64,000 nt of DNA from Clostridium sp. (GCA_018371855.1 JAHAKD010000006.1:1-64000); one strand, 5' to 3'. Positions 50,274 to 59,368 are shown, numbered from the stretch's first letter. The notes: a model not told the origin generated them from the sequence alone. Numbers and translations are program-made.

Positions 50274-50408
50274 ATATCTTTAACAAAAATAAAATAAAAA
50301 TATTTAAAGTAATAATATTGATAAATATATGTGAAAAAACAAGGAAAAAAGGCGATTATATAGCTAATAGATACGAATCTTAATAAAATTGTTTTTTACA
50401 TATTTTGA

Positions 50409-50437
50409 TTGACATAAAACAAAGCTAATTATATAAT
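50409..50437 (+). promoter_or_regulatory. Perfect consensus promoter for the glycan operon
   Basis: TTGACA (50409-50414), a 17-base spacer and TATAAT (50432-50437). The ~145-base leader before 50590 has a Shine-Dalgarno sequence without a start codon (AAAGGAGGAG, 50499-50508) followed by the hairpin ACATTAA/TTAATGT (50515-50535). There is no gene between rnpB and this operon. Confidence 0.88.
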
Positions 50438-50589
50438 ATATAGGATGCAGTATTGTAAAAAATTGAATTAATCTGCATTAGTATTGAGCAATTTGCTTAA
50501 AGGAGGAGATTAGTACATTAATTATTTTTTAATGTAAGAAAGAGAACTGATTATGCTAAAAAATATGAAAATTAAGAAGGAGGACTGAG

Positions 50590-51546
50590 ATGAAAAAAGT
50601 AGTATTGATGGGAGTACCACATCACAATAATTTAGGAGATAATGCAATAGCATATGCAGAAAAGGAATTTATAAAAGATTATTTACCGGAATATGATTAT
50701 TACGAGATTTCAGAAGAAACAATTGATAAATGTGTATATAAGGTTATAGATTACATAGATAAAGACAGTTTAATTTTCCTACATGGTGGTGGAAATTTTG
50801 GAGACGAATATTTGTACGTAGAAGAAGGTCGAAGAAAGGTTATAGAGTTATTTCCAGAAAATACTATTATTCTGTTTCCGCAAACTATGTTTTTTAGTGA
50901 AACAAAGCAAGGAAAAGAAGAGTTAGAGAAAAGTAAAAAAATATATTCAAAACATAAAAAATTAATATTACTAGCAAGAGAAAGTGTTTCTTATGAACTT
51001 ATGAAAAAAGAATTTCCAAATAATAAGGTAATTCAAACACCAGATATAGTTACTTATTTAAATAAATCAGACAATAAAACAAAAAGAGAAGGATTATTAT
51101 TTATTTTAAGAAATGATATCGAAAGAGTTACAACCGATGAACAAACTGAATATTTGCAAAAAATTGCAAAAAAATATTTTTCAAAAATAGATTATAAAGA
51201 TATAGCTAGAGGAGAACCTATATTAGCAAAAGATAGAGAACAAAAACTAGATGAAATGTTCACTAGATGTAGACAAGCACAATTGATAATTACAGATAGG
51301 TTGCATGGTATGATTTTTGCTGCAATAACAAGTACACCTTGTATTGCACTAAAAAGTTATAATCATAAAATTACATCATCAAAAGATAATTTTAAACACT
51401 TAGGATATATAAGATATATTGAGGATGTAAAAGATGTAGAAGAACAAATAAAATACTTATTAAATACAAAATTTGAACTATATGATAATGAATTTGCCAA
51501 AAATCAATTCATAAAGTTAATAAAGGAGGAAATTAAAATTGAATGA
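50590..51546 (+). CDS. Polysaccharide pyruvyl transferase family protein
   Basis: Probable transferase adding pyruvyl ketals to sugars of a surface polymer (PS_pyruv_trans family), 318 residues. Family landmarks are the N-terminal VVLMGVPHHNNLGDNAIAYA, the glycine-rich LIFLHGGGNFGDEYL, RESVSYELMKKEFP and the C-terminal LIITDRLHGMIFAAITSTPC with SYNHKI. AAGGAGG precedes the ATG. It is the first gene of a four-gene unit with two glycosyltransferases and a phosphatase. Confidence 0.88.
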   Translation: MKKVVLMGVPHHNNLGDNAIAYAEKEFIKDYLPEYDYYEISEETIDKCVYKVIDYIDKDSLIFLHGGGNFGDEYLYVEEGRRKVIELFPENTIILFPQTMFFSETKQGKEELEKSKKIYSKHKKLILLARESVSYELMKKEFPNNKVIQTPDIVTYLNKSDNKTKREGLLFILRNDIERVTTDEQTEYLQKIAKKYFSKIDYKDIARGEPILAKDREQKLDEMFTRCRQAQLIITDRLHGMIFAAITSTPCIALKSYNHKITSSKDNFKHLGYIRYIEDVKDVEEQIKYLLNTKFELYDNEFAKNQFIKLIKEEIKIE

Positions 51547-52414
51547 GGAAGGCATAAGATTTACTGTTGCAATTAGTACATATAATGTTGAAAAATATGT
51601 AGAAAGGGCAGTAAAGAGTGTTACAAATCAAGAATTCAATAATTTTGAGATAATAATAGCAGATGATTCATCAACAGATAACACAATGAAAATTATAAAC
51701 AAATTAAAAAATGATAAAATAAGAGTATTTAAAACCGAGAAAAATACAGGAACAGCAGGAGGAACAAGAAACTTAGCAATAGAAAACGCAAAAGGAGAAT
51801 ATATAATCTTTTTAGATGGTGACGATACATTATATGATAACAAAACTCTAGCTAAAATAGATAAGATAATAGGAGAAGATGCTCCAGAAATTGTTTACTT
51901 AGGATATGAAGATGTAGGGCAAGGAAATAAAGAAAGAATTTCTGATGAAGAAAATTCAAGTAAAAAAGCCAGATTAATATGTGATGTTACATTTTCAGTT
52001 TCAAGTAGATGTTGGAGAAGAGAATTTTTAATTAACAATAATATGAAATTTAAAACAGGAATGTACTATGAAGATGAGTTGTATTGCCTAAAGGCTACAA
52101 TTCTTTCTAAGAAAACAAAAAGTGCAAAAATTAAAGTATTTAAATATTATAGAAATAGAGAAGGTAGTGTTATGACAAAACCTTCAATAAAGAAATGTTC
52201 AGACTGGTATAGAATGCTTGCAGAAGTAGTTGATTTATATGAAATAACACCAGATGAATATAAACCATATTTATTAAGCTTTATAAAAAATGAAAATGAC
52301 ACTATACCACTAAGAATAAGAGGAATATTAATAGCATTAAAAAATAACGAAAAAATTAAATTATTCCCAAAAAGAAATTATGAATTTAGGAGCTTTTTTG
52401 AGGATGAAAACTAG
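51539..52414 (+). CDS. Glycosyltransferase family 2
   Basis: A 291-residue GT-A fold enzyme. Translation starts at TTG 51539, 9 bases after AAAGGAGG, overlapping the pyruvyl transferase gene by 8 bases. The domain shows FTVAISTYNVEKYVERAVKS, the nucleotide-binding IIADDSSTDNTMKII, GTAGGTRNLAIENAKGEYII and the metal-binding DGDDTLYDN (DxD). YEDELYCLKATILS is the usual ED catalytic region. It is cytoplasmic, acting on nucleotide-sugar donors. The donor and acceptor are unknown. Confidence 0.9.
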   Translation: MNEEGIRFTVAISTYNVEKYVERAVKSVTNQEFNNFEIIIADDSSTDNTMKIINKLKNDKIRVFKTEKNTGTAGGTRNLAIENAKGEYIIFLDGDDTLYDNKTLAKIDKIIGEDAPEIVYLGYEDVGQGNKERISDEENSSKKARLICDVTFSVSSRCWRREFLINNNMKFKTGMYYEDELYCLKATILSKKTKSAKIKVFKYYRNREGSVMTKPSIKKCSDWYRMLAEVVDLYEITPDEYKPYLLSFIKNENDTIPLRIRGILIALKNNEKIKLFPKRNYEFRSFFEDEN

Positions 52415-53039
52415 AATTTTTATTGTTAGACATACAGAAACAGTTGGAAATATAGAAAAAAGGCTCACTGGTAGACAAGATTATCCCTTAACAAAAAAAG
52501 GAGAAAAATTAGTAGTATATTTAACAAAAGAATTACAAAATATAAAATTTAACGCAATATATTCAAGCACATCAGGTAGAGCAGTGGCTACAGTTGAGCC
52601 ACTTGCTAAAATTAATAATTTACCTGTAATACAATCAGAAAATTTATGTGAGATGTTTTTTGGTGATTATGATGGCTGGAAATGGAAAGATATAAACAAA
52701 ATACAGCCAGAAATAAAGGCTAATCAAAATAGAATTAACGAAATATATGGAATACCACACCAAGAAACTATGCAAGAAGTAGCAAATCGAATGTATAAAT
52801 ACATTACTCAGCTTTCCAAAGAAAATCAAGGAAAGACTATACTAATAGGCTCACATGGTGTTGCAGTCGAGGCTTTTTTAAGAAAAATTGTTAATTTGCC
52901 ATTTACATATGAACGCGAAAAGTTTTGTCAACACAATGTTGCTATAAATGAATTAAACTTCGAAAATGATAAATTTGAGATTATTAGACTAGCAGACATA
53001 GATTATCTAAATAAATATAAGGAAGAAGAAAGGGAATAG
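52404..53039 (+). CDS. Histidine phosphatase family protein (phosphoglycerate mutase-like)
   Basis: A 211-residue histidine phosphatase. The catalytic motif is IFIVRHTETVGNIEKRLTGR (RHT), with SSTSGRAVATVEPLA, the acceptor region CEMFFGDYDGWKWKDI and the second His in LIGSHGVAVEAFLRKIV. I start at ATG 52404, with GGAG 11 bases upstream, giving the normal family start; an ATG at 52380 would add eight residues. It overlaps the preceding glycosyltransferase by 11 bases. It may dephosphorylate a sugar phosphate for the same glycan pathway, which is inference from context. Confidence 0.85.
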   Translation: MKTRIFIVRHTETVGNIEKRLTGRQDYPLTKKGEKLVVYLTKELQNIKFNAIYSSTSGRAVATVEPLAKINNLPVIQSENLCEMFFGDYDGWKWKDINKIQPEIKANQNRINEIYGIPHQETMQEVANRMYKYITQLSKENQGKTILIGSHGVAVEAFLRKIVNLPFTYEREKFCQHNVAINELNFENDKFEIIRLADIDYLNKYKEEERE

Positions 53040-53045
53040 TAAATA

Positions 53046-53996
53046 ATGGAGAAACCTTTGATATCTATAATTATTCCAGTATATAAAGTAGAAAAATATT
53101 TAGAAAAATGTATTAAAAGTGTATTAGAGCAAACATATAAAAATTTACAAATTATTTTAGTAGATGATGGCTCTCCAGATAATTGTGGGAATATTTGTGA
53201 TAATTATGCAAAAATAGATAACAGAATAGAAGTAATACACAAAGAAAATGGAGGCCTTTCTGATGCTAGAAATGTAGGTTTAAAAAAGGCAAGAGGTAAA
53301 TATATAGGATTTGTTGATAGTGACGACTATGTAAGTAACGAAATGTTCGAAAATATGTATAATACACTAGTGAATAATAATGCTGATGTTTCAATTTGTA
53401 ATTTTTATACAGTAATAGATAACAAAAATATTATAAAAAATGCAGATAATGGAATAGAGATATATAATAAATTAGAAATATTAAAAGAAATTTTATTAGA
53501 TAAGAAAATTCAAAGTTATGCTTGGAATAAATTATATAAAAGAGAATTATTTGAAGATATAGAATATCCTATTGGTAAGAAATATGAAGATATCGGTACA
53601 ACATTTTATATATTAGAAAAATGCAATAAAATAGTAGTAAGTGGAAGTCCAGAGTATTATTATTTAACTAGAGGAGATAGTATTGTTAACAATAATACAG
53701 AAGGAACAGTAATAGATTATATAAGCTTAATAAGTGATAGATATGATTATATTGACAAAAAATATAAGGAACTAAAAAAATATAATGATTATTATATAAC
53801 TAAAACTTTAATAACAGCTTTTACAGATGCACATTATTTGAAAAACAATAGTGAGGATTTTATAAAAATATTAAATGATTTTTTTAATAAAGTAAAAGAA
53901 ATCTTAAAGAATAATGAGGAAGATATACTAACATTATTTAATGATGAGCAAAAAATGCAACTAGATATGTTATTAAAAGAAAAAAATATTTTATAA
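53046..53996 (+). CDS. Glycosyltransferase family 2
   Basis: A 316-residue GT2 enzyme. It begins ISIIIPVYKVEKYLEKCIKS, with the nucleotide-binding ILVDDGSPDNCGNICDNYA, NGGLSDARNVGLKKARGKYI and the DxD-type VDSDDYVSNEM. The KYEDIGTTFYILEKC segment supplies the ED motif typical of the EpsJ/WaaV-like group. It lies 6 bases after the phosphatase. It ends the operon at a strong terminator, and with the upstream GT2 and pyruvyl transferase likely builds a surface glycan. Confidence 0.9.
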   Translation: MEKPLISIIIPVYKVEKYLEKCIKSVLEQTYKNLQIILVDDGSPDNCGNICDNYAKIDNRIEVIHKENGGLSDARNVGLKKARGKYIGFVDSDDYVSNEMFENMYNTLVNNNADVSICNFYTVIDNKNIIKNADNGIEIYNKLEILKEILLDKKIQSYAWNKLYKRELFEDIEYPIGKKYEDIGTTFYILEKCNKIVVSGSPEYYYLTRGDSIVNNNTEGTVIDYISLISDRYDYIDKKYKELKKYNDYYITKTLITAFTDAHYLKNNSEDFIKILNDFFNKVKEILKNNEEDILTLFNDEQKMQLDMLLKEKNIL

Positions 53997-54003
53997 GCTA
54001 GTA

Positions 54004-54036
54004 GAAGAAAAGAACGATTACATCGTTCTTTTCTTC
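54004..54036. terminator. Bidirectional terminator
   Basis: GAAGAAAAGAACGA (54004-54017) pairs perfectly with TCGTTCTTTTCTTC (54023-54036); it serves the glycan operon and the convergent pseudouridine synthase gene. Confidence 0.88.
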
Positions 54037-54037
54037 G

Positions 54038-54919
54038 TTAGTTATTAAGGATATTTTTTATATCATTAGGCAAAGGAGCTTCTAGACTTAGAACTTTTTT
54101 TGTTACTGGATGTGTAAAAGTAAGTTTATAACTATGTAAAGCCTGTCTGTTAATTAACTCAGAAGGTCTACCATATAAAGTATCTCCAAGTATAGGATGA
54201 CCAATATAACTAAAGTGAACTCTTATTTGATGAGTTCGCCCAGTTCCTAAAGTAATATGCACTAAAGAAAGATTATTAAATTCTTTTACTATATCGTAAT
54301 GTGTAATTGCACTATCTCCATCAGAACTTACAGTTCTTTCTATAATACTTCCTTCTTTTCTAGCTATAGGAAAAGTTAAAGTATCGGATTTTGATTCTAA
54401 AATACCTTCAACAATAGCTAAATATTCTTTTTTTAATTCTTTGGTTTTCATTTGCTTTATTAAACATTCTTGAATATATTCGTTTTTTGCAAACACTACA
54501 ATTCCAGAGGTATTTCTATCTAATCTATTCACGATTCGAATTTTTTTCTTTAAACCTAATTTATCAAAATAAAATTTAACTCCATTGGATAGACTATTAT
54601 CAAAATGTAAAATAGATGGATGAACAGCAATATTTGCAGATTTATTAATTACTAATAAATAATCATCCTCATAAATAATATTTAAAGGTATGTTACTTGC
54701 AACTATATTAGAATTATCTTCCTCAAAATCAATTAAGACAGAAACTGTATCGCCCACAGTTACTGATTTTTTTGTATATGTTGGAAGGTTGTTTAAGTAA
54801 ATTTGATTAGCCTTTTTTAATTTTGTTATCAATCTATCTGATAATAAAAATTGTTCTTTTAAAACATGAAGAACATTATCATAATAATCATCTTTATCTA
54901 TTTGATACGATAAATTCAT
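54038..54919 (-). CDS. RluA/RluD-family pseudouridine synthase
   Basis: An rRNA pseudouridine synthase, 293 residues. The catalytic motif is IRIVNRLDRNTSGIVVFAKN (RLDxxTSG with the catalytic Asp), followed by LVHITLGTGRTHQIRVHFSY, IGHPILGDTLYG and QALHSYKLTFTHPVT. The N-terminal S4-like region (LLSDRLITKLKKANQIYLNN) is partly preserved. I start at ATG 54919 (MNLSYQIDKDD); an upstream extension to 54982 would run through the intergenic repeat at 54952. The target position (RluD-like or other) is undetermined. Confidence 0.88.
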   Translation of the reverse strand: MNLSYQIDKDDYYDNVLHVLKEQFLLSDRLITKLKKANQIYLNNLPTYTKKSVTVGDTVSVLIDFEEDNSNIVASNIPLNIIYEDDYLLVINKSANIAVHPSILHFDNSLSNGVKFYFDKLGLKKKIRIVNRLDRNTSGIVVFAKNEYIQECLIKQMKTKELKKEYLAIVEGILESKSDTLTFPIARKEGSIIERTVSSDGDSAITHYDIVKEFNNLSLVHITLGTGRTHQIRVHFSYIGHPILGDTLYGRPSELINRQALHSYKLTFTHPVTKKVLSLEAPLPNDIKNILNN

Positions 54920-54951
54920 AATTTCACCACTTTCGTTATAAGATAAGTAGC

Positions 54952-54999
54952 TGTGCAGATAGCTTCGCAAATGCACGGACATAGGTAAATTAACCCTGT
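54952..54999. repeat. Intergenic hairpin repeat, copy A
   Basis: A 48-base element containing AGCTTCGCAAATGCACGG, with flanking GTGCA/TGCAC able to pair. It matches copy B at 63079-63126 at 40 of 48 positions. Confidence 0.7.
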
Positions 55000-55076
55000 G
55001 ATACAGAGAAAATCTTTGATTATTTCTATATTATAAATAAATATTCAAATAATGGCAACAAACATAAGGAAATTAC

Positions 55077-55105
55077 TTGATTTTTTGCCAAGAATATAGT
55101 AAAAT
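55077..55105 (+). promoter_or_regulatory. Promoter for rpsO
   Basis: TTGATT (55077-55082), a 17-base spacer and TAAAAT (55100-55105). The ~85-base leader that follows could host S15 autoregulation, as known in other bacteria; no specific pseudoknot was proven. Confidence 0.6.
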
Positions 55106-55194
55106 ACTTGAAGTGACCTTATACTTAGCTATAGGATATAATACACCTAACTTTAGCTCAGTTTAAGGAATAAGAAATATAGGAGGTGCAAATA

Positions 55195-55458
55195 ATGACG
55201 AAGGAAAGAAAACAAGAAATTATTAATACTTATAAAAGAGACGAAAAAGATACTGGTTCACCAGAAGTTCAAGTAGCTCTTTTAACAGAAAGAATTAATG
55301 AATTAACAGAACATTTAAAAGTTCACAAAAAAGACAACCATTCAAGAAGAGGTCTTTTAAAAATGGTTGGTAAAAGAAGAAACTTATTAAACTACTTAGC
55401 TAAAAAAGATGTTCAAAGATATAGAGATATTATAGCAAAATTAGGTTTAAGAAAATAG
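55195..55458 (+). CDS. rpsO: 30S ribosomal protein S15
   Basis: An 87-residue primary 16S rRNA-binding protein. It shows TKERKQEIINTYKRDEKDTG, SPEVQVALLTERINELTEHL and HKKDNHSRRGLLKMVGKRRN, the universal S15 signature. The start is ATG 55195, 8 bases after AGGAGG; an in-frame GTG at 55186 lies inside that site. pnp follows about 160 bases later, the conserved rpsO-pnp pairing. Confidence 0.97.
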   Translation: MTKERKQEIINTYKRDEKDTGSPEVQVALLTERINELTEHLKVHKKDNHSRRGLLKMVGKRRNLLNYLAKKDVQRYRDIIAKLGLRK

Positions 55459-55466
55459 TATACAAC

Positions 55467-55492
55467 TTTAGGGCGTTATCATACGCCCTAAA
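55467..55492 (+). terminator. Hairpin between rpsO and pnp
   Basis: TTTAGGGCGT (55467-55476) pairs perfectly with ACGCCCTAAA (55483-55492). No T-run follows, so it may permit partial read-through into pnp. Confidence 0.7.
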
Positions 55493-55508
55493 ATGGTATA
55501 TATAAACA

Positions 55509-55591
55509 CTTATTTATTATTTTAGAAAGTAGCTTGTATTCTGAACTATGAAAATAATTTAGAATAGAGGTTACGTCTAATAATAAATAAG
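55509..55591 (+). promoter_or_regulatory. Structured pnp leader (candidate autoregulatory stem)
   Basis: CTTATTTATTATT (55509-55521) is complementary to AATAATAAATAAG (55579-55591), and an inner stem pairs TATTCTGAA (55537-55545) with TTTAGAATA (55558-55566). The long double-stranded leader resembles in layout the RNase III/PNPase-controlled pnp leader of Enterobacteria. Confidence 0.55.
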
Positions 55592-55619
55592 TAAATTAAT
55601 TATTAGAGGAGAGATGAAA

Positions 55620-57734
55620 ATGTTTAAAACTTATGAGACAGAATTAGCAGGAAGAAAACTTACACTAGAAACAGGAAAACTTGCAGGATTAGCAAATGCA
55701 AGCGTATTAGTAAGATATGGTGATACAGTAGTATTAGTAGATGTTACTGCATCAAAAGAACCAAGAGATGGAATAGACTTCTTCCCATTATCAGTAGATT
55801 ATGAAGAAAAATTATATGCAGTAGGAAAAATACCAGGAAGCTATACAAAAAGAGAAGGAAAACCAAGTGATAAAGCAATCCTTACATCAAGAGCAATAGA
55901 TAGACCACTAAGACCATTATTTCCAAAGGACTTCAGAAATGATGTATGTGTTGTAGCAACAGTATTATCTGTAGAACAAGATAATCAACCAGAAATATGT
56001 GCAATGATTGGTGCTTCAGCAGCATTATCTATATCAGATATTCCATTTGGTGGTCCAACAGCAGCTGTTGCAGTAGGATATGTTAATGATGAAATAGTAA
56101 TTAACCCAACAGAAGAACAAAGAAAAAATAGCAGATTAACACTTACCGTTGCTGGAACAAAAGATAAAATAGCAATGATAGAAGCTGGAGCAGATGAAAT
56201 ACCAGACGATATTATGTTAGAAGCAATAAAGAAAGCTCATAAAGAAATAAAGAAATTATGTACTTTTATAAGTAAAATGCAAAAAGAAATAGGAAAACCA
56301 AAATTCGAATATAAATCATTTGCTGTAGATGAAGAAATCTATAATGAAGTAGAAGCAAATTATAAAGAGAAAATGTATGAAGCAGTGCAAGCTGTTGACA
56401 AAGAAGTAAGAGATGAAAATATAGATAAATTAACAGACGAGATCGTAGCATATTTTACAGAAAAAGTTGGAGAAGAAAAAACAGAAGAAATAATGTCAGA
56501 CATTGCAACAAGTATACATGACTTGGAAAAGAAATGTGTAAGAGAAATGATTTATAACGAACATAAAAGACCTGATGGTAGAAAAATAGATGAAATAAGA
56601 CCATTATCATGTGAAGTTGGTTTACTTCCAAGAGTACATGGAAGTGCACTATTTACAAGAGGACAAACACAAGTATTGTCTATTGCAACATTAGGAATGG
56701 TTTCAGAAGAACAATCATTAGATGGTATAGACACAGAAGAAAGCAAAAGATATATGCACCAATATAACTTCCCAAGCTATAGTGTTGGAGAGGCTAGACC
56801 ATCAAGAGGACCAGGAAGAAGAGAAATTGGTCACGGAGCTTTAGCAGAAAAAGCATTAGTTCCAGTAATTCCAAGTGAAGAAGAATTTCCATATGCAATA
56901 AGAGTTGTTTCAGAAGTTTTATCTTCAAATGGTTCTACATCACAAGCAAGTATTTGTGCAAGTACACTAGCATTAATGGATGCAGGTGTTCCAATAAAAA
57001 GACCAGTTGCTGGTATTTCAACAGGTCTTGTAACAGCACCAGATGGTTCTGATGATTATGTAATGTTAACAGATATCCAAGGAATAGAGGATTTCTTTGG
57101 AGATATGGACTTTAAAGTTGGTGGAACAGAAAAGGGAATAACAGCAATTCAAGTAGATATAAAAGTAGATGGTTTATCATATAAAATCATAAAAGAAGCT
57201 TTTGAAAGAACAAGAAAAGCTCGTAAATATATCTTAGAAGAAATTATGTTAAAACAATTAGATAAGCCAAGAGCAGAAATTTCAGAATATGCACCAAAAA
57301 TTATTAATATGAAGATAAAAGTAGACAAAATTAAAGATGTAATTGGAACAGGCGGAAAAACAATAAATAAAATTATAGATGAAACTGGTGTAAAAATAGA
57401 TATTAAAGAGGATGGACAAGTATTTATTTATTCTGAAGATGAAAAACAAGCTAAAAGAGCTAAAGAAATAATAGAAGAAATCGTAAGAGAAATAGAAGTA
57501 GGTCAAGTTTATGAAGGAACAGTAATAAAATTAATGAATTTCGGTGCTTTTGTAGATTTAGGTGCTGGAAAAGAAGGATTAGTTCATATTTCAAAAATTT
57601 CAAATGATAGAATTAGAAATATTGAGGATTTACTTCATGAAGGAGATAAAGTAAAGGTAAAAGTAATAGAAATAGATGACCAAGATAGAATAAATTTATC
57701 TATGAAAGATGTAGATGAAACTAAGGAAAAATAG
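55620..57734 (+). CDS. pnp: Polyribonucleotide nucleotidyltransferase (PNPase)
   Basis: A 3'-5' phosphorolytic exoribonuclease, 704 residues. Two RNase PH domains (first: ETGKLAGLANASVLVRYGDT and RAIDRPLRPLFPKDFRNDV; second: RVHGSALFTRGQTQVLSIAT, MHQYNFPSYSVGEARPSRGP and SDDYVMLTDIQGIEDFFGDM) flank a helical domain. A KH domain (IKDVIGTGGKTINKIIDETG) and an S1 domain (YEGTVIKLMNFGAFVDLGAG) follow. I take ATG 55620, 7 bases after AGAGGAG; ATG 55614 is nearly in contact with it. A structured leader precedes it. Confidence 0.97.
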   Translation: MFKTYETELAGRKLTLETGKLAGLANASVLVRYGDTVVLVDVTASKEPRDGIDFFPLSVDYEEKLYAVGKIPGSYTKREGKPSDKAILTSRAIDRPLRPLFPKDFRNDVCVVATVLSVEQDNQPEICAMIGASAALSISDIPFGGPTAAVAVGYVNDEIVINPTEEQRKNSRLTLTVAGTKDKIAMIEAGADEIPDDIMLEAIKKAHKEIKKLCTFISKMQKEIGKPKFEYKSFAVDEEIYNEVEANYKEKMYEAVQAVDKEVRDENIDKLTDEIVAYFTEKVGEEKTEEIMSDIATSIHDLEKKCVREMIYNEHKRPDGRKIDEIRPLSCEVGLLPRVHGSALFTRGQTQVLSIATLGMVSEEQSLDGIDTEESKRYMHQYNFPSYSVGEARPSRGPGRREIGHGALAEKALVPVIPSEEEFPYAIRVVSEVLSSNGSTSQASICASTLALMDAGVPIKRPVAGISTGLVTAPDGSDDYVMLTDIQGIEDFFGDMDFKVGGTEKGITAIQVDIKVDGLSYKIIKEAFERTRKARKYILEEIMLKQLDKPRAEISEYAPKIINMKIKVDKIKDVIGTGGKTINKIIDETGVKIDIKEDGQVFIYSEDEKQAKRAKEIIEEIVREIEVGQVYEGTVIKLMNFGAFVDLGAGKEGLVHISKISNDRIRNIEDLLHEGDKVKVKVIEIDDQDRINLSMKDVDETKEK

Positions 57735-57768
57735 AAAATATTAAGATTTTATTAAATTTTGTCAAAAG

Positions 57769-57797
57769 TTGCAAAAATAGTATAAAGGTAGTATAAT
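57769..57797 (+). promoter_or_regulatory. Promoter for the membrane glycosyltransferase gene
   Basis: TTGCAA (57769-57774), a 17-base spacer and TATAAT (57792-57797), 51 bases before the ATG. Confidence 0.7.
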
Positions 57798-57847
57798 TGT
57801 AATTGTAGTGAATATTATAGAATAAATAATAAAAAGAGAGGGAAGAA

Positions 57848-59101
57848 ATGGAATATTTATATATAGTTCAACAAGCACTAGTATGGATACTTACTATATT
57901 CTGGTTATATCAATTAATGATTAGTATTTGTTCGCTTGTTAAATTAAAAGAAAAACCTTTATTAGTAAATAAAAATCATAAATTTATGGCTATTATTCCT
58001 GCACATAATGAAGAAGCTGTTGTGGGTAATTTAGTAGAAAGTTTAAAAAATCAAGATTATCCAAAAGATTTATATGATATTTACGTTATAGCAGATAATT
58101 GTACAGATAATACCGCTAAAATAGCTAGGGAAAAAGGTGCTATCGTATACGAAAGGTTTGATAGCGAGAAGAAAACAAAAGGCTATGCTTTACAATGGTT
58201 TTTACAACAAAAAATACAAGAAAATGCTCCATATGATGCATTCTTTGTATTTGATGCTGATAACATTGTAGATAAAGGTTTTATAAAAGCAATGAATAAA
58301 AAGCTATGTCAAGGCGAAGATGTAGTTCAAGGATATAGAGATATAAAAAATCCTACGGACAGTTGGGTAACAGCTGGATATGCAATATTTTATTGGACAA
58401 TGCACCGTTTCTACCACTTAGCAAGATATAATTTAGGACTATCACCATTATTAAATGGTACAGGCTTTATGGTAAAATTTGATGTAATAAAACCAAATGG
58501 ATGGGATACACAAACATTAACAGAGGATATAGAATTTTCATTAAAAAGAATTATAAAAGGAAAAAAATTAGGTTGGGCAACAGATGCAATAGTATATGAT
58601 GAACAACCAGTAGGATTTAGACAATCTTGGTCACAAAGAACAAGATGGAGTGTTGGTCATATTCAATGTATTCAAAAATACACTAAAGAACTTGCAAAAG
58701 GAGTTAAAGAATACAAAACATTAATGAACTTTGATGGTTTATTATATATTTTAGGAAGTATACCAATGTTTATAATTGCAATTGTTCTATTATTAATAAA
58801 TGCGATTATGTACTTAAACAATGGTATGACAACTTCAGATTTAATTTTAAATTATGCAAGATATATTATACCAACTTTTTTCTTACCAATATTAACAGGT
58901 ATCTTAATACTAAAATTGGATAAAAGACCAATAAGACCTATGATTAAAGGATTATTATGCTATCCACTATTCTTAGGTTCATGGCTATTAATAAACTTTA
59001 AAGTACTATTTAAAAGAGATACAAAATGGGAGAAAATTGACCACGTTAGAGATATTAAAATTAACGAAGTACAAGAAAATGCAGAACTTGAAAAAGTATA
59101 A
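57848..59101 (+). CDS. Membrane glycosyltransferase family 2 (IcaA/HasA-like)
   Basis: A 417-residue processive-type GT2. An N-terminal helix (about 8-35) precedes the catalytic domain with FMAIIPAHNEEAVVGNLVES, DIYVIADNCTDNTAKIARE, the DxD VFDADNIVDKGF, GTGFMVKFDVI, TLTEDIEFSLK (ED) and the QRTRWSVG motif (Q/RxxRW), which marks cellulose, chitin or hyaluronan synthase-like enzymes. Three C-terminal helices follow (LYILGSIPMFIIAIVLLLIN and beyond). It probably makes or exports a membrane-linked polysaccharide. GAGAGGGAAG precedes the ATG. The polymer is unknown. Confidence 0.88.
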   Translation: MEYLYIVQQALVWILTIFWLYQLMISICSLVKLKEKPLLVNKNHKFMAIIPAHNEEAVVGNLVESLKNQDYPKDLYDIYVIADNCTDNTAKIAREKGAIVYERFDSEKKTKGYALQWFLQQKIQENAPYDAFFVFDADNIVDKGFIKAMNKKLCQGEDVVQGYRDIKNPTDSWVTAGYAIFYWTMHRFYHLARYNLGLSPLLNGTGFMVKFDVIKPNGWDTQTLTEDIEFSLKRIIKGKKLGWATDAIVYDEQPVGFRQSWSQRTRWSVGHIQCIQKYTKELAKGVKEYKTLMNFDGLLYILGSIPMFIIAIVLLLINAIMYLNNGMTTSDLILNYARYIIPTFFLPILTGILILKLDKRPIRPMIKGLLCYPLFLGSWLLINFKVLFKRDTKWEKIDHVRDIKINEVQENAELEKV

Positions 59102-59129
59102 AAATATATATGCAATAAAAAGACAAAGT

Positions 59130-59328
59130 AAATTAGTGATTATTTTTAGAGAGAATTAGTCATAGGCTGGAAGCTAATTTAAATGTAACTAATTGAAAAA
59201 CTACCTTTTTAAGCACCTAGGCTAATAACCTATGGCGTTGATAACGATATAATCAAATTAAGTAAAAAATTAGGATGGAACCGTGTAAGCACTCCTATAG
59301 ATGTAAAAGTCTATAGGGGTGCTTTTAT
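59130..59328 (+). promoter_or_regulatory. T-box riboswitch upstream of thrS
   Basis: The leader contains GGCTGGAAGC-like stem I sequence, the conserved T-box AGGATGGAACCGTG (59272-59285) and an intrinsic terminator. In the terminator AAGCACTCCTATAG (59287-59300) pairs with CTATAGGGGTGCTT (59311-59324), followed by TTATTT. Uncharged tRNA-Thr would stabilise the antiterminator. ACC triplets at 59203-59205 and 59215-59217 are candidate specifier codons and fit threonine. Confidence 0.88.
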
Positions 59329-59368
59329 TTATACAAAATAAGGTAATTATAAAATAGGAGGGATATAT

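Noticed and set aside
50553..50588. 11-codon leader frame before the pyruvyl transferase gene
   Set aside because: It has no ribosome binding site of its own and overlaps the one of the main gene; too short to support.
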